Origin: Porphyrobacter sp. ULC335
GTDB lineage: Bacteria > Pseudomonadota > Alphaproteobacteria > Sphingomonadales > Sphingomonadaceae
Direction of reading: 5' to 3'
Length of the DNA stretch: 64,000 bases
NCBI RefSeq assembly: GCF_025917005.1
Contig: NZ_CP078091.1
Span: 62,001 to 126,000 of the forward strand
Shown here: one piece after another, positions 9,827 to 20,800 of the stretch
Layout of the letters: each line of letters opens with the position of its first letter
Position numbering within the stretch: position 1 is the first letter of the stretch
Notes under the pieces: generated by a model
What the model saw: the letters and a program-made list of their open reading frames with translations, nothing else
Told to the model about the DNA's origin: nothing
The model's database searches: none
Made by a program: the position numbers and the translations under genes

Positions 9827-10963
9827 GTGCTTTGGATCGCCATCAGGATGCTCACCGGGGACGCCCAGAAGTTCTATGGGCTGTTGTTCGGTATCGGTTT
9901 TTCCACCCTCCTTATCACCCAGCAGATGACGATCTTCGTCAACCTCGTCGAACGCGGGGCGAGCGGCGTTTACAACGCGCCCGAGGCCGAGGTGTGGGTG
10001 ATGGACCCGGTCAGCCGCACGACCGATGTCAGCTATGCCATGCCGGGAACCGCGCTCGACAAGGTGCGGTCGGTGCGCGGAGTCGAATGGGCGGTGCCGC
10101 ACCTGCGGGCGCAGGCCAACGTCCGCACCAAGGACGGCGACCTTGAGGGCGTGGCGGTGATCGGGGTCGACGATTCAACGCTGATCGGCCTGCCCAAGCG
10201 CATGGCCGATGGTGACAGGGCTGTGCTGTTCGCCCCCGATACCGTGGTGATCGACGATGTCGGCACGACCCGCCTGTTCTCCAACGGCGCAAGCGCGATC
10301 GGCGAGCGGCTCGAACTCAATGACCAGCGTGCGGTGATTCGCGGCATCGCGGATTCGATCCCCAGCTTCACCAGCACCGTGGTGCTCTACACCCGCTATT
10401 CCAACGCATTGAACTTCGTCCCCGGCACCCGCAACCGCCTGTCCTTCGTGCTGGTCGGCGTGAGCGAAGGCGAAACGCCCGAGGCCGTCGCCGCGCGGAT
10501 CGAGGCTGAGACGGGGTTGAAGGCGGAAACCCGCACAGAATTTGCGCGCGCAGGCGTCGATTTCATCATCGAGAACACCGGCATCCCCACCAATTTCGGC
10601 ATCACCGTGTTTCTCGGATTCGTGGTTGGCGTGGCGATTGTCGGCCTGACCTTCAGCCTGTTCCTGCGTGACAACATCAAGCAGTTCGGCGCCTTGAAGG
10701 CGATTGGCGTCACCAATGCCAAGATCGTGCAGATGGTCGCGGCGCAGGCGGGAATGGTCGGTCTGATCGGCTATGCGCTGGGGGTGATCGGCACGGTCGC
10801 CTTCATCAAGGGTTTCGGCGCCAATCCCTTCTTCAAGGGGTTCTACATTCCTTGGCAGATCCCGCTCATCAGTCTCGCTGCGGTTTTCGTGATCCTGGCC
10901 ATCACCGGCCTGATCGCGATCCGCTCTGTGCTCAATACCGAACCGGCATCGGTGTTCAGGTGA
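9827..10963 (+). CDS. ABC exporter permease, DevC/FtsX type
   Basis: 378 residues, GTG start with AAAGG 11 bp upstream. One N-terminal membrane helix (about 15-40), a long periplasmic domain (about 45-250), then three C-terminal helices (about 260-285, 300-330, 345-370) form the FtsX/MacB topology in the short DevC version without a fused ATPase. It is the first gene of a four-gene operon with ATPase, HlyD-type adaptor and outer-membrane factor. Such tripartite pumps export peptides, glycolipids or toxic compounds by mechanotransmission through the periplasmic domain. Substrate unknown; the divergent TetR suggests induction by a small molecule. Confidence 0.9.
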   Translation: MLWIAIRMLTGDAQKFYGLLFGIGFSTLLITQQMTIFVNLVERGASGVYNAPEAEVWVMDPVSRTTDVSYAMPGTALDKVRSVRGVEWAVPHLRAQANVRTKDGDLEGVAVIGVDDSTLIGLPKRMADGDRAVLFAPDTVVIDDVGTTRLFSNGASAIGERLELNDQRAVIRGIADSIPSFTSTVVLYTRYSNALNFVPGTRNRLSFVLVGVSEGETPEAVAARIEAETGLKAETRTEFARAGVDFIIENTGIPTNFGITVFLGFVVGVAIVGLTFSLFLRDNIKQFGALKAIGVTNAKIVQMVAAQAGMVGLIGYALGVIGTVAFIKGFGANPFFKGFYIPWQIPLISLAAVFVILAITGLIAIRSVLNTEPASVFR

Positions 10964-10977
10964 GCGGGGAAGCAATC

Positions 10978-11709
10978 ATGGACACAACAACCATCGGCGG
11001 TTGCGCCCCCGAAGCGGCGATCTGCGCGCGCGGCATCTCGCGCGATTTCGAGGCCGGGCAGACCACCATCCGCGTGCTGCACGACATCAATACCGATATC
11101 CGCCCGGGCGAGATGACCTATGTCGTGGGCGAGAGCGGGTCGGGCAAGACGACGCTGATCTCGATCATGTGCGGCATCCTGTGGCCGACCGAGGGCGAGG
11201 TGAAGGTGTTCGGCACCGACATCTACAAGCTGTCGGACACCGAACTGGTGAAGTTCCGGCTCAACAATATCGGCTTCATCTTCCAGCAGTATAACCTGAT
11301 CCCCTCGATTGATGTTGCCAGCAACGCCGCCGTACCGCTGATCGCGCAGGGTGTACCCCGCGAGGAAGCGCGCGAGCGGGCCAAGGTGCTGCTCGACAAG
11401 CTCAACATCGGCAATCAGGCCGACAAGCTGCCGCGCCAGCTTTCCGGCGGGCAGCAGCAGCGCGTCGCCATCGCCCGCGCACTGGTGCACGAACCGCGCC
11501 TTGTCGTGTGCGACGAGCCGACCGCCGCGCTCGACGCCAGTTCGGGCCGCCGGGTGATGGACCTGCTGCGCGAAGTCGCGGTCGCACCGGATCGCGCCTG
11601 CATCATCGTCACCCACGATAACCGCATCTTCGATCTGGCTGACCGGATCATCGTTCTGGAAGACGGACGCATCACCCATGACGGCAAGGAAATGCCCGAT
11701 GATCATTGA
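10978..11709 (+). CDS. ABC exporter ATP-binding protein, DevA/MacB type
   Basis: 243 residues from ATG at 10978; the frame is open further upstream but overlaps the permease gene. Walker [11 protein letters not shown] is near residue 53, the Q-loop [11 protein letters not shown] near 100, the signature [15 protein letters not shown] near 155 and Walker [13 protein letters not shown] near 178, with the switch His in VTHDNRIF. Sequence style is that of the LolD/MacB/DevA branch that partners FtsX-type permeases. It follows the permease by 14 bp and precedes the adaptor gene by 48 bp. Confidence 0.94.
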   Translation: MDTTTIGGCAPEAAICARGISRDFEAGQTTIRVLHDINTDIRPGEMTYVVGESGSGKTTLISIMCGILWPTEGEVKVFGTDIYKLSDTELVKFRLNNIGFIFQQYNLIPSIDVASNAAVPLIAQGVPREEARERAKVLLDKLNIGNQADKLPRQLSGGQQQRVAIARALVHEPRLVVCDEPTAALDASSGRRVMDLLREVAVAPDRACIIVTHDNRIFDLADRIIVLEDGRITHDGKEMPDDH

Positions 11710-11757
11710 TGCGGCTCTTTCCGCCCCCCTCTCCCTCCTGAACCCGCTGAGGACGCC

Positions 11758-12744
11758 ATGCTGCGCAATGTGAGCTTTGCCCGCCAGATCCTGCCGATTG
11801 CCGCGCTGATCGGCGTGGCCTTTGCCGCCTGGCTGATCTTTTTCGGCCTGCCCGACCGTTCGACCGCCGAGCCGACCGAGCAGCCGCCCAAGGCAGTCGG
11901 CAAGCTTGCCAACCAGCCGCGCGTCGCAGGGGCCGGAATTGTCGAGCCGGCGAGCGAAGTGATCGACATCGGCTCGGCACTATCGGGCCTCGTCACCGAT
12001 GTCCGGGTACGCCCCGGCGACAGGGTCGCGAAGGGTGACGTGCTATTCCTGGTGGACGCCCGCGCCGCCCGCGCGCAGTTCGATCAGGCCAATGCCGCAA
12101 TCCAGGAAGCGCGCGCATCGATTGCCGAGGCTAGCGCCGCGCAAAAGACCGCGCGTGAGCAGCTGGCGCTGTATCGCAACCTGACCGACACCGCTGCCGT
12201 CAGCCGGTCCGAGGTGATCCGCGCCGAGGGGGAGGAAGCCGCCGCGACCAGCCGCCTCGGGCTCGCCCGTGCGCGCCTTGCCTCCGCCCAGTCCGCCGCC
12301 GCTACCGCGCGCACCGAGATCGAGCGACTGGTGATCCGCGCGCCGATTGCGGGCGAGATCCTCGCGGTGAATATCCGTGCGGGCGAGTTCGTAGCCACAC
12401 AGGGCGGCGGCAACAGCCAACCCTTCATCCAGATGGGCGAGACCAACCCGCTGCACGTGCGCGTCGACATCGACGAGAACGAAGTGGCGCGCGTTGCGCT
12501 GGGCGAGCCTGCAGTGATCTCCCCGCGCGGCGCTGCCGAGCTGCACGTCAATGCCACCTTCGTGCGGGCCGAACCGCAAGTGGTGCCCAAGCGTTCGCTG
12601 ACCAACAGCGCCGCCGAACGCGTCGATGTGCGCGTGCTCCAGCTGATCTACGCCCTCCCGCCGAGCGATGCTTTCCGCGTCGGCCAGCAGATCGATGCCT
12701 TCATCCCGGCCAAGCCTGGCGCGGCTGCCAAGAAGGGGAACTGA
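11758..12744 (+). CDS. HlyD/DevB-family periplasmic adaptor subunit
   Basis: 328 residues. An N-terminal membrane anchor (about 9-30) is followed by a lipoyl-like half-domain (GIVEPASEVIDIGSALSGLV), a long alpha-helical hairpin rich in Ala/Glu/Arg (about 100-200), the second half-lipoyl motif (VIRAPIAGEILAVNIRAGE) and a beta-barrel domain. This is the membrane-fusion protein that bridges the inner-membrane FtsX-type permease and the outer-membrane factor encoded next. The outer-membrane gene starts 4 bp after its stop codon. Confidence 0.93.
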   Translation: MLRNVSFARQILPIAALIGVAFAAWLIFFGLPDRSTAEPTEQPPKAVGKLANQPRVAGAGIVEPASEVIDIGSALSGLVTDVRVRPGDRVAKGDVLFLVDARAARAQFDQANAAIQEARASIAEASAAQKTAREQLALYRNLTDTAAVSRSEVIRAEGEEAAATSRLGLARARLASAQSAAATARTEIERLVIRAPIAGEILAVNIRAGEFVATQGGGNSQPFIQMGETNPLHVRVDIDENEVARVALGEPAVISPRGAAELHVNATFVRAEPQVVPKRSLTNSAAERVDVRVLQLIYALPPSDAFRVGQQIDAFIPAKPGAAAKKGN

Positions 12745-12748
12745 GGCC

Positions 12749-14173
12749 ATGCGCCGCATTTCCTCCGCTGCTGTGGCCTTGCTCCCGCTGGCGCTCGCCG
12801 CCTGCGTGATGCAGCCCGCACCCGAGATCGCGACGCCCGCGCCCGATCTGCCGCAGGCGTTCTTCTTCCAGCCCGACGGGGGCACCGGCACGGCACTCGC
12901 CGCGCTAATGCCGGAAGGCGATCCGGCCTATCGCGCGCTGTCCCAAGCCGCGCTTGCGCAGGGCCCCAGCCTTGCCGAAGCGGTGGCGCGGATCGACGCG
13001 GCGCGTGCCGGCGCCCGCCGCGCCGGGGCGGAGCGCCTGCCCAACATCGGCGCCGATGGCGACGTCACCCGCAACCGTATCAACCCCGCGCAGTTCGGTC
13101 AGGCGGGGCAGCAGGGCTTCATCCCGCGCGAGCAGACTTCTTATGGCGCGAACATCACGGCGAGCTGGGACCCGGACATTTTCGGGCGCCTCAAGGCGGA
13201 AGAGCGCGCCGCGCTTGCCCGGATCGATGCCGCCAGCGCGCAGGCCCAAGCTGTGCGGCTGAGCCTGCTTGCCGAGATTGCTGCCAGCATCACCGACTGG
13301 CGGGTGCTCGACGCGCGCGCCGCTGCCATCAGCGAGGATATGCGCGCCGCACAGCAGCTCGCAGCGCTGGCGAAGGTGCGGGAGAACGCAGGCATCGCCC
13401 CCGGTTTCGACCGCGTCCGGGCCGAGGCGACCGCGAGTTCATCGCAAGTCCGGCTCGCCGCGCTCGATAGCGAACGCGCGCGGCTGATCGGACGGCTTGT
13501 GACGCTGACCGGCGAAAACGCAGCCAGCGTGCGCGCCGCGCTGGCGACCGCCGCGCCGGTGCTGGCCCCCGCGCCTGCGCCCGCCGGCTTGCCTTCCGAA
13601 CTCCTCGCCAACCGCCCCGATGTGGCCGCTGCCGCTGCGAACCTCGCCGCCAGTGATGCCGACCTCGCCGCCGCCGCACGCGCCCGCTTCCCGCGCATCA
13701 CCTTGTCCGGCGTCATCGGGCTTCTGGCTTTCGATCCCGAAGATTTCTTCAACGACTCCATCATCGGCACGCTGACCGCCGGGATTGCCGGGCCGCTGCT
13801 CGATTTCGGACGGGTCGGTGCCGGGATTGACCTCGCCGCAGCCGACAAGCGCGCTGCCTTTGCTGCCTATCGCGGGGCGGTGTTCACCGCTCTGGGCGAT
13901 GCCGAGGCCGCTTACGGCGTGGTGGCAGCAGCCGATGCCGAGGCGCAGCTTTCGGTCAACGAGCGCGATCAGCTGACCCGCGCCGCCAGCCTTGCCGAAA
14001 CCCGCTACCGTGCGGGCCTTGCCAGCTTCCTCGAAGTGCTCGAAGCCCGCCGCGCGGCAGATTCAAGCGGCGAGCGGGCAGCGGCGGCATTGGGCCGGGC
14101 AGCCCGCGCGCGGATCGTGTTGTGGCAGGCACTGGGCGGCGAGGTGATGGCCTCAGCCGCGACGGTGGATTAA
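12749..14173 (+). CDS. Outer-membrane factor lipoprotein (NodT/TolC-like)
   Basis: 474 residues from ATG at 12749 with a lipoprotein signal: LPLALAAC puts the lipidated Cys near residue 18. Two repeats of long Ala-rich helices and two barrel strand regions (for example [17 protein letters not shown] near 135 and [14 protein letters not shown] near 320) match the NodT family of RND/ABC efflux outer-membrane factors. It completes the tripartite exporter started at 9827. Its 3' end overlaps the convergent MaoC gene by 21 bp, so no terminator fits between them. Confidence 0.93.
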   Translation: MRRISSAAVALLPLALAACVMQPAPEIATPAPDLPQAFFFQPDGGTGTALAALMPEGDPAYRALSQAALAQGPSLAEAVARIDAARAGARRAGAERLPNIGADGDVTRNRINPAQFGQAGQQGFIPREQTSYGANITASWDPDIFGRLKAEERAALARIDAASAQAQAVRLSLLAEIAASITDWRVLDARAAAISEDMRAAQQLAALAKVRENAGIAPGFDRVRAEATASSSQVRLAALDSERARLIGRLVTLTGENAASVRAALATAAPVLAPAPAPAGLPSELLANRPDVAAAAANLAASDADLAAAARARFPRITLSGVIGLLAFDPEDFFNDSIIGTLTAGIAGPLLDFGRVGAGIDLAAADKRAAFAAYRGAVFTALGDAEAAYGVVAAADAEAQLSVNERDQLTRAASLAETRYRAGLASFLEVLEARRAADSSGERAAAALGRAARARIVLWQALGGEVMASAATVD

Positions 14174-14602
14174 GGCCGAACGTTCACACCGGCACACCAC
14201 CTCGTCGCGCTGGTTCCACATTTCATGGACCCAGGTGACGATCCCGGCATCGGGCCGCGACTTGCTTTCGCGCAAGTCCTTGACCTCGGAATAGGCGCGC
14301 AGGGTATCGCCGATGAACACCGGTTTGGGTGTCACGACCTTGTCGAAGCCGAGATTGGCGACCAGCGTGCCCAGCGTCGTCTCCCCTACCGACAGGCCGA
14401 CCAGCAGGCTGAAGGTGAAAGTGGAGTTGACGAGGATCTGCCCGAACCCGCTTGCCTTGGCGGCTTCCACATCGATGTGCAGCGGCTGCGGGTTGTGGGT
14501 CATCGTGGAGAACAGCAGGTTGTCGGTCTCGGTCACTGTCCGGCGGATCGGGTGTTCGATCCGTTCGCCCACCACCCATTCGTCGAAGAACTTGCCCGCC
14601 AT
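14153..14602 (-). CDS. MaoC-family (hot-dog) hydratase
   Basis: 149 residues; ATG at 14602 overlaps the stop of the upstream gene as TAATG, so the two are translationally coupled. The sequence [27 protein letters not shown] contains the hydratase-2 signature with conserved Asp and His. A single hot-dog domain is present. MaoC proteins hydrate enoyl-CoA esters; members beside CaiB/BaiF-type enzymes commonly act as mesaconyl- or enoyl-CoA hydratases. The exact substrate is not readable from sequence. Confidence 0.88.
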   Translation of the reverse strand: MAGKFFDEWVVGERIEHPIRRTVTETDNLLFSTMTHNPQPLHIDVEAAKASGFGQILVNSTFTFSLLVGLSVGETTLGTLVANLGFDKVVTPKPVFIGDTLRAYSEVKDLRESKSRPDAGIVTWVHEMWNQRDEVVCRCERSALIHRRG

Positions 14603-15684
14603 TACGCGGCCCCCTGCCAACGGGAGACGACGTCCGCGCCATCATCGGCGCTGGAACGCACCGCCCCCGGCGTGCGGCTGAAGCGGGGGGCGGGGGCAGT
14701 GTGCCATGCGCCGTCATGCTCCACGTAAGCTCCGCGCGCCTTCATGTGCGGATGGTCACGCGCTTCCTCGATCCCCAGCACGGGGGCGAAGCAGGCGTCG
14801 GTCCCTTCGAGCAATTCGCACCATTCGGCCTGCGTCTTCGTCAGGAACAATGCGGCCAGCTTTTCGGCGTAGTCGTCCCAGTTGGCGGGATTCATCTGCG
14901 CCTGCGCGAGTTCCTCGGGCGCACCGGCGCGCTGGAGCATCTCGGCATAGAACTGCGGCTCGATCGACCCCAATGAGATTTCCTTCCCGTCCGCGCATTT
15001 GAAGCAGCGGTAGAAATGCGCCGCCCCGCCGAGCATCCCCTTGCCCCGCTCCGTGGAGAGGTGCGGCAGATGGCGCACGCCGAAGAAGAAGCTCATCAGG
15101 CTGGTCGCCCCGTCGACAATCGCAGCATCGACGACCTGCCCCTTGCCCGAGCGTTCGCGTTCATAGAGCGCCGCCATGATCCCGAAGGCGCAATACATCG
15201 ACCCGCCGCCGAAATCGCCGACGAGGTTCTGTGGCGGGGTCGCGGTCTCGCCAGCCTTGCCGACCGCCGCAAGCGCGCCGGTGATGGCGATATAATTGAT
15301 GTCGTGCCCGGCAGCCTGCGCGAGCGGCCCGTCCTGCCCCCAACCGGTCATGCGGGCATAGACAAGGCGCGGGTTGGCGGCGAGCAGCGCCTCCGGCCCC
15401 AGCCCCAGCCGCTCCATCACCCCGGGGCGGAAGCCTTCAATCAGCACGTCGGCGTGGGCGGCAGCAGCGCGCACTGCCGCTTTGCCCTCGTCGCTTTTCA
15501 GATCGACCGCCAGCCGGTGCCGCGCGCGTTCGACCACGGGGTTGCTCACCCCTGCCCCCGGCCGGTCGATCCGCACCACTTCGGCCCCCAGATCGGCCAG
15601 CAGCATCGCAACGTGCGGCCCCGGCCCGATACCGCTGAATTCGAGAACGCGAAGGCCCGAAAGCGGCCCTGACGATTGGCTCAT
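14602..15684 (-). CDS. CaiB/BaiF CoA-transferase family protein, alpha-methylacyl-CoA racemase-like
   Basis: 360 residues from ATG at 15684; a 26-codon upstream extension is not conserved in style and is rejected. The N-terminal [33 protein letters not shown] is the family III nucleotide-like fold. [23 protein letters not shown] contains the conserved catalytic His of methylacyl-CoA racemases, and the Asp in [10 protein letters not shown] follows. It thus resembles Amacr/Mcr, which epimerises 2-methylacyl-CoA so that beta-oxidation can proceed. It is coupled to the MaoC gene. Confidence 0.87.
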   Translation of the reverse strand: MSQSSGPLSGLRVLEFSGIGPGPHVAMLLADLGAEVVRIDRPGAGVSNPVVERARHRLAVDLKSDEGKAAVRAAAAHADVLIEGFRPGVMERLGLGPEALLAANPRLVYARMTGWGQDGPLAQAAGHDINYIAITGALAAVGKAGETATPPQNLVGDFGGGSMYCAFGIMAALYERERSGKGQVVDAAIVDGATSLMSFFFGVRHLPHLSTERGKGMLGGAAHFYRCFKCADGKEISLGSIEPQFYAEMLQRAGAPEELAQAQMNPANWDDYAEKLAALFLTKTQAEWCELLEGTDACFAPVLGIEEARDHPHMKARGAYVEHDGAWHTAPAPRFSRTPGAVRSSADDGADVVSRWQGAA

Positions 15685-15838
15685 ATGTCTCTCCCTTTGC
15701 CCCAGCCTTAAGCAAGCCGGCCGAGCGAGAGCAAGTCTCCACATTGCCAGCCCCCCTGCCACCCTTCAAAGCCTCGCCTTGGCCATGCACAAGGCAATCT
15801 TGCTTGTGAGCGGCATTTGAGCGTCTAACTGCACCATC

Positions 15839-16741
15839 ATGCGCTCCCTTACCCATCTCGAACGGCTCGAAGCCGAAAGCATCCACATCTTCCGCGAGGT
15901 CGTGGCCGAGGCGGAGAACCCGGTCATGCTCTATTCGGTGGGCAAGGACAGTTCGGTGATGCTGCATCTGGCGCGCAAGGCCTTCTACCCTGCGCCCCCG
16001 CCCTTCCCGATGTTGCATGTGGCAAGCGGGTGGGACTTCGCCGATCTGCTCGCCCATCGTGACAAGACCGTGCGCGAATACGGGCTGCGGCTGATCATCG
16101 CCCAGAATGACGAGGCCGAGGCGCAGGGCATCAATCCCTTCGACACGGGCAGCGCACTCTATAGTCAGGCCCAGCTCACCGACCCCTTGAAGCGCGCGCT
16201 GACCGCACACGGCTTCGATGCAGCCTTCGGCGGCGGGCGGCGCGACGAGGAAAAGGCCCGCGCCAAGGAACGCATTTTCAGCTTCCGCAGCGCCGCACAC
16301 CGCTGGGACCCGAAGAACCAGCGCCCGGAATTGTGGAACCTCTACAATGCCAAGAAGGCCAAGGGCGAAAGCATCCGCGTCTTCCCGATCTCCAACTGGA
16401 CCGAGCTCGACATCTGGCAATATATCGCGCTCGAAAACATCGGCATCGTGCCGCTCTATTTCAGCAAGCCCCGCCCCACGGTGGAGCGCGACGGGATGCT
16501 GCTGGTGGTTGATGATGGCCGGTTCCGGCTGGAACCGGGCGAGGAGCCGGTGACGCGTTCCGTCCGCTTCCGCACGCTGGGCTGCTACCCGCTGACCGGC
16601 GCGACGGTGAGCGAGGCGACCGCAATGAACGACATCATCCAGGAAATGCTGCTCGCCACCGGATCGGAACGCCAAGGCCGTGCAATCGACAAGGGGCAGT
16701 CGGCCAGCATGGAAGACAAGAAGGCGGAGGGGTACTTCTGA
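15839..16741 (+). CDS. cysD: Sulfate adenylyltransferase subunit 2
   Basis: 300 residues. The ATP-pyrophosphatase loop appears as [18 protein letters not shown] near residue 30, and the [20 protein letters not shown] segment near 132 is the conserved PAPS-reductase-like core. CysD, activated by the GTPase CysN, makes adenosine phosphosulfate from ATP and sulfate in the cytoplasm. The start ATG at 15839 has no convincing Shine-Dalgarno. The last codon overlaps the next ATG (TGATG), indicating tight coupling with cysNC. Confidence 0.96.
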   Translation: MRSLTHLERLEAESIHIFREVVAEAENPVMLYSVGKDSSVMLHLARKAFYPAPPPFPMLHVASGWDFADLLAHRDKTVREYGLRLIIAQNDEAEAQGINPFDTGSALYSQAQLTDPLKRALTAHGFDAAFGGGRRDEEKARAKERIFSFRSAAHRWDPKNQRPELWNLYNAKKAKGESIRVFPISNWTELDIWQYIALENIGIVPLYFSKPRPTVERDGMLLVVDDGRFRLEPGEEPVTRSVRFRTLGCYPLTGATVSEATAMNDIIQEMLLATGSERQGRAIDKGQSASMEDKKAEGYF

Positions 16742-18651
16742 TGAACGACCAATCGTCCTTCCAGACCGACGCGCTCATCGCCGAGGATATCGACGCCTAT
16801 CTCGAAGCACACCAGCACAAGAGCTTGCTGCGCTTCATCACCTGCGGCTCGGTCGATGACGGCAAGTCCACCCTGATCGGGCGGCTGCTCTATGATTCCA
16901 AGATGATCTTCGAAGACCAGCTGACCGCGCTGGAAAGCGACAGCGTGAAGCATGGCACGCAAGGCGAAAACATCGACTTCGCGCTGCTGGTCGATGGCCT
17001 CGCCGCCGAGCGCGAGCAGGGGATCACCATCGACGTCGCCTACCGCTTCTTCACGACCGAGAAACGCAAGTTCATCGTCGCCGACACGCCGGGGCATGAA
17101 CAATATACCCGCAACATGGTGACCGGCGCATCGACCGCCGATCTCGCCGTGATCCTGATCGACGCCCGCAAGGGCGTGCTGCAACAGACGCGGCGGCACT
17201 CCTACCTCGTCCACCTGCTCGGCATCCGCCACGTGGTGCTGGCGGTGAACAAGATGGATCTGGTCGGTTACGATCAGTCCGTTTTTGACAGCATCGTCGC
17301 CGATTACCGCACCTTTGCGACCAGCATCGGCATCACGGACTTCGCCGCCATTCCGATCTCGGGCTTCAAGGGCGACAATATCACGGCGCTGTCCGCCAAC
17401 ACGCCTTGGTACGGTGGGCCGGCACTGATCCAGCACCTCGAGACCGTCGAAGTCGATGCTGCCGCAGCGCAGGGGCAGCCGTTCCGGATGCCTGTGCAAT
17501 GGGTCAACCGCCCCAATCTCGACTTCCGCGGGTTTGCGGGGCAGATCGCCAGCGGCGTGGTGCGCCCGGGCGATGCGGTGCGGATCGTGCCCTCTGGCAA
17601 GACCAGTACGGTGGCGCGGGTCGTCAGCTTCGATGGCGATCTTGACGAAGCAGTAGCTGGCCAGTCCGTCACCCTCACCCTCGCCGACGAGGTCGATTGC
17701 TCACGCGGCGACCTCATCGCCGCCGCAGGCGATCCGCCGCAAGCCTCGGACCAGTTCTGCGCGACCTTCGTGTGGATGGACGAGGAGGCGCTGAAGCCCG
17801 GGCGCGGCTACTGGCTGAAGCTCGGCACCCAGATGGTCACGGCCACGGTCCAGCCGCCCAAATATGAAATCGACGTCAACAGCCTCGAACATCTCGCGGC
17901 CAAGACCCTCGGCCTTAACGCTATCGGGGTCGCCGAATTCGCGACAGACCGCCCGGTCGCCTTCGAGCCCTATGCCACCAACCGCCACCTCGGCGGGTTC
18001 ATCCTGATCGACAAGTTCACCAACGCGACGGTCGCGGCGGGGATGATCGAGTTCAACCTGCGCCGTGCCGAAAACGTCCACTGGCAGCCGGTTTCGATCA
18101 CGCGGGACGATCACGCGGGGATGAAAAACCAGCGGCCCCGGGTGCTGTGGTTCACCGGCCTGTCGGGCAGCGGCAAATCGACCATCGCCAACGAGGTCGA
18201 AAAGCAGCTGTTCGTGATGAACCGGCACACCTTCCTGCTGGATGGCGACAATGTGCGCCACGGCCTCAACCGCGATCTCGGCTTTACCGAGGCCGACCGG
18301 ATCGAGAATATCCGCCGCGTCGGCGAAGTCGCCAAACTGATGGCAGACGCGGGGCTGATCGTGCTCACCGCCTTCATCAGCCCCTTCCGTGCCGAGCGCG
18401 AGATGGTGCGCAAGATGCTGCCCGAGGGCGAGTTCATCGAAATCTTCGTCGACACGCCACTCTCGGTGGCCGAGGCGCGCGATGTGAAGGGGCTCTACAA
18501 GAAGGCACGTTCTGGTCAGCTCAAGAACTTCACCGGGATCGACAGTCCCTATGAACCGCCCGAACATCCGGAAATCCGGGTCAACACGGTGGACATGACC
18601 CCCGAGGAAGCGGCACGTTACATCATCGACCGGATCCTGCCGCTGAAATGA
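16741..18651 (+). CDS. cysN/cysC: Bifunctional sulfate adenylyltransferase subunit 1 / adenylylsulfate kinase
   Basis: 636 residues in two enzymes. The N-terminal EF-Tu-like GTPase (1 to about 440) has [30 protein letters not shown] and NKMDLV. The C-terminal APS kinase (about 460-636) has a second P-loop [11 protein letters not shown] and [10 protein letters not shown]. CysN drives APS synthesis by GTP hydrolysis, and CysC phosphorylates APS to PAPS. The fusion is frequent in alphaproteobacteria. It overlaps both neighbours by short ATGA-type junctions. PAPS can feed cysteine synthesis or sulfotransferases, although no sulfotransferase occurs in this window. Confidence 0.97.
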   Translation: MNDQSSFQTDALIAEDIDAYLEAHQHKSLLRFITCGSVDDGKSTLIGRLLYDSKMIFEDQLTALESDSVKHGTQGENIDFALLVDGLAAEREQGITIDVAYRFFTTEKRKFIVADTPGHEQYTRNMVTGASTADLAVILIDARKGVLQQTRRHSYLVHLLGIRHVVLAVNKMDLVGYDQSVFDSIVADYRTFATSIGITDFAAIPISGFKGDNITALSANTPWYGGPALIQHLETVEVDAAAAQGQPFRMPVQWVNRPNLDFRGFAGQIASGVVRPGDAVRIVPSGKTSTVARVVSFDGDLDEAVAGQSVTLTLADEVDCSRGDLIAAAGDPPQASDQFCATFVWMDEEALKPGRGYWLKLGTQMVTATVQPPKYEIDVNSLEHLAAKTLGLNAIGVAEFATDRPVAFEPYATNRHLGGFILIDKFTNATVAAGMIEFNLRRAENVHWQPVSITRDDHAGMKNQRPRVLWFTGLSGSGKSTIANEVEKQLFVMNRHTFLLDGDNVRHGLNRDLGFTEADRIENIRRVGEVAKLMADAGLIVLTAFISPFRAEREMVRKMLPEGEFIEIFVDTPLSVAEARDVKGLYKKARSGQLKNFTGIDSPYEPPEHPEIRVNTVDMTPEEAARYIIDRILPLK

Positions 18652-19412
18652 CGCCCTCTGGACCCAACTTGGCCTACCGCGATGATGCCGCGCTGGCCGC
18701 GCAACTGGCCGAAGTCGCCGGGCGGCTGTTGCTGGAAGTGCGCGCGGGCAGCGGGCTGAGCGGCAAGGCGCTGGGCGATGCCGGGGACGCGGCCGCCAAC
18801 CGGCTGCTGTGTGACGCGATCCGCAGCGCGCGGCCCGATGACGGCCTGCTTTCGGAAGAGGAGAAGGACAACCCCGCCCGCCTCGCCAAGTCGCGTGTGT
18901 GGATCATCGATCCGGTCGACGGCACGCGCGAGTACAGCGAGGGCCGATCCGATTGGGCGGTGCATGTCGCGCTGGCGGTCGATGGCATCCCCCGCGTCGG
19001 CGCGGTGGCCCTGCCGGGGCTGGACGGCGGTATCGTGCTGCGATCAGACCAGCCGCGCCCCCTGCCCCCGCCAGCCGAGTGCCCGCGCTTTGTCGTCAGC
19101 CGCACCCGCCCCCCGCGCGAGGCGGAGGCCGTCGCAGCCGCGCTTGGCGGCGAATTGATTGCGATGGGCAGTGCCGGGGCCAAGGCGATGGCGGTGGTGC
19201 GCGGCGAGGCCGAGGTCTATCTCCACTCCGGCGGCCAGCACGAATGGGACAGCTGCGCCCCCGTCGCCGTGGCGCTTGCGCATGGTCTCCACGCCTCATG
19301 CATCGATGGCCGCCCGCTGGTCTATAATCGGGCGGACACCTATATGCCCAACCTATTGATTTGTCGTCCGGAGTGGTCGGAACTTGTGCTAGGACAGACC
19401 GTGCGCCTATAG
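18648..19412 (+). CDS. cysQ: 3'(2'),5'-bisphosphate nucleotidase
   Basis: 254 residues, overlapping cysNC by 4 bp. The inositol-monophosphatase fold metal ligands are visible: Glu in LLSEEEKD near residue 67, [14 protein letters not shown] near 86, and the C-terminal [11 protein letters not shown] near 200. CysQ hydrolyses 3'-phosphoadenosine 5'-phosphate, the by-product of PAPS use, relieving product inhibition. Its place as third gene after cysD and cysNC supports the call. Confidence 0.94.
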   Translation: MTPSGPNLAYRDDAALAAQLAEVAGRLLLEVRAGSGLSGKALGDAGDAAANRLLCDAIRSARPDDGLLSEEEKDNPARLAKSRVWIIDPVDGTREYSEGRSDWAVHVALAVDGIPRVGAVALPGLDGGIVLRSDQPRPLPPPAECPRFVVSRTRPPREAEAVAAALGGELIAMGSAGAKAMAVVRGEAEVYLHSGGQHEWDSCAPVAVALAHGLHASCIDGRPLVYNRADTYMPNLLICRPEWSELVLGQTVRL

Positions 19413-19532
19413 GTACTTTTACGATCAAGTGTTGCTTATCTGCGTTAGTTCGCAGGGCTGCTGTTTACTACGTTAAGATTCGATTGCTATCGACGAGCTA
19501 GGGGTGTCGCCGCGCGCCACCGGGGAAACATT

Positions 19533-20798
19533 GTGAACGTTGTGATTTTCGGACTGGGTTATGTCGGCTCGGCTGCGGCGGGCTGTATTGCCAGTCAGGG
19601 ACACACCATCATCGGCGTCGATGTCAGCGACGCCAAGGTCGCAGCACTGAATTCGGGGCGCGCACCTGTTTACGAACCCGGCCTCGATGAACTGATTGCA
19701 GCTGCGCATGCCGATGGCCGGATCAAGGCTGTCACCCGTGTGTCGGACGAACTCGACAATTGCGACATCGCGATCGTCTGCGTCGGCACGCCGTCAGGCG
19801 TCGATGGCGCGCACGACATGAGCTTTATCGCGCAGGTCACCCGTGAAATCGCCGCCGCGCTGAAGCCTGATCGCGCGAGCCCGCTGACTCTCGTCTACCG
19901 TTCGACCATGCGTCCCGGATCGTGCGAGAACATCATCTGGCCGATCATCGAAAGCCACCTCGGCGCGGAAGCGGAAAAGACCGTGGAACTGGTCTACAAT
20001 CCCGAATTCCTGCGCGAAGCTTCGGCCATCGAGGATTTCTTCCATCCGCCCAAGATCGTCATCGGCACGCTCGGCGGAAAGCCATCTGCCAACATGGCAA
20101 AGCTCAACGAGGGCATCAACGCGCCGGTCTTCGAAGTCGGCCTGCGCGAGGCCGAGATCACCAAGTTCGTCGACAATTCGTGGCATGCGGTGAAGGTCGC
20201 CTTCGCCAATGAGATCGGGCGCGTGTGCCAGAACCTCGGCATTTCCGCGAGCGAGGTGCACGCGATCTTCAAGAGCGACACCAAGCTCAACCTTTCCGCC
20301 TATTACACGCGCCCCGGCGGCCCGTTCGGCGGGAGCTGCCTGCCCAAGGACGTCCGCGCGCTGCAATACATCGCTGCCGACACCGGATCGGCGACACATT
20401 TGGTGGATGCGCTGATCCGGTCGAACGAGGCGCACAAGCATCACCAGTTCCTGCACGCCACGCAGGGCCTTGAAGCGGGCGCCAGGGTGCTGCTTGTTGG
20501 CCTCGCCTTCAAGCTGGAGACCGACGACCTGCGCGAAAGCCCGGCGGTGGACATGGCCCGCAAACTGCTCGAAGCGGGATACGACGTCGATATCTACGAT
20601 CCCAAGGTCGCACCGAGCAGCCTTGTCGGCCAGAACCTCGGCTATGCCTATTCCGTGCTGCCGCGCATCGATGATCTGATGGTGACGCAGCAAACCGCAG
20701 AATCCCGCGAATATGCCCGGATCATCGCCACCAATCGCCTGATCGATACTCTCGCTATTGACCGTACCAAGCTCGTCGATACCAGCGCTATCGCCTGA
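19533..20798 (+). CDS. UDP-glucose/GDP-mannose dehydrogenase family protein
   Basis: 421 residues, GTG start preceded by GGGGAA. The N-terminal Rossmann motif is VVIFGLGYVGSAAAG, followed by VYEPGLDELI and CVGTPSG. The active-site region GGPFGGSCLPKDVRAL holds the catalytic Cys; the CLPKD form is closer to GDP-mannose 6-dehydrogenase (AlgD) than to UDP-glucose dehydrogenase (usually CFPKD), but substrate choice cannot be settled. The reaction is a four-electron oxidation of a sugar nucleotide to its uronic acid. It opens the polysaccharide locus, with a glycosyltransferase starting 2 bp after its stop. Confidence 0.9.
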   Translation: MNVVIFGLGYVGSAAAGCIASQGHTIIGVDVSDAKVAALNSGRAPVYEPGLDELIAAAHADGRIKAVTRVSDELDNCDIAIVCVGTPSGVDGAHDMSFIAQVTREIAAALKPDRASPLTLVYRSTMRPGSCENIIWPIIESHLGAEAEKTVELVYNPEFLREASAIEDFFHPPKIVIGTLGGKPSANMAKLNEGINAPVFEVGLREAEITKFVDNSWHAVKVAFANEIGRVCQNLGISASEVHAIFKSDTKLNLSAYYTRPGGPFGGSCLPKDVRALQYIAADTGSATHLVDALIRSNEAHKHHQFLHATQGLEAGARVLLVGLAFKLETDDLRESPAVDMARKLLEAGYDVDIYDPKVAPSSLVGQNLGYAYSVLPRIDDLMVTQQTAESREYARIIATNRLIDTLAIDRTKLVDTSAIA

Positions 20799-20800
20799 CG

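Noticed and set aside
15437..16675. 412-residue minus-strand frame over cysD
   Set aside because: Antisense to a conserved enzyme; no recognisable domain.
19440..19455. CTGCG-N6-CGCAG hairpin after cysQ as terminator
   Set aside because: Only a 5-bp stem and no T-run; too weak to report.
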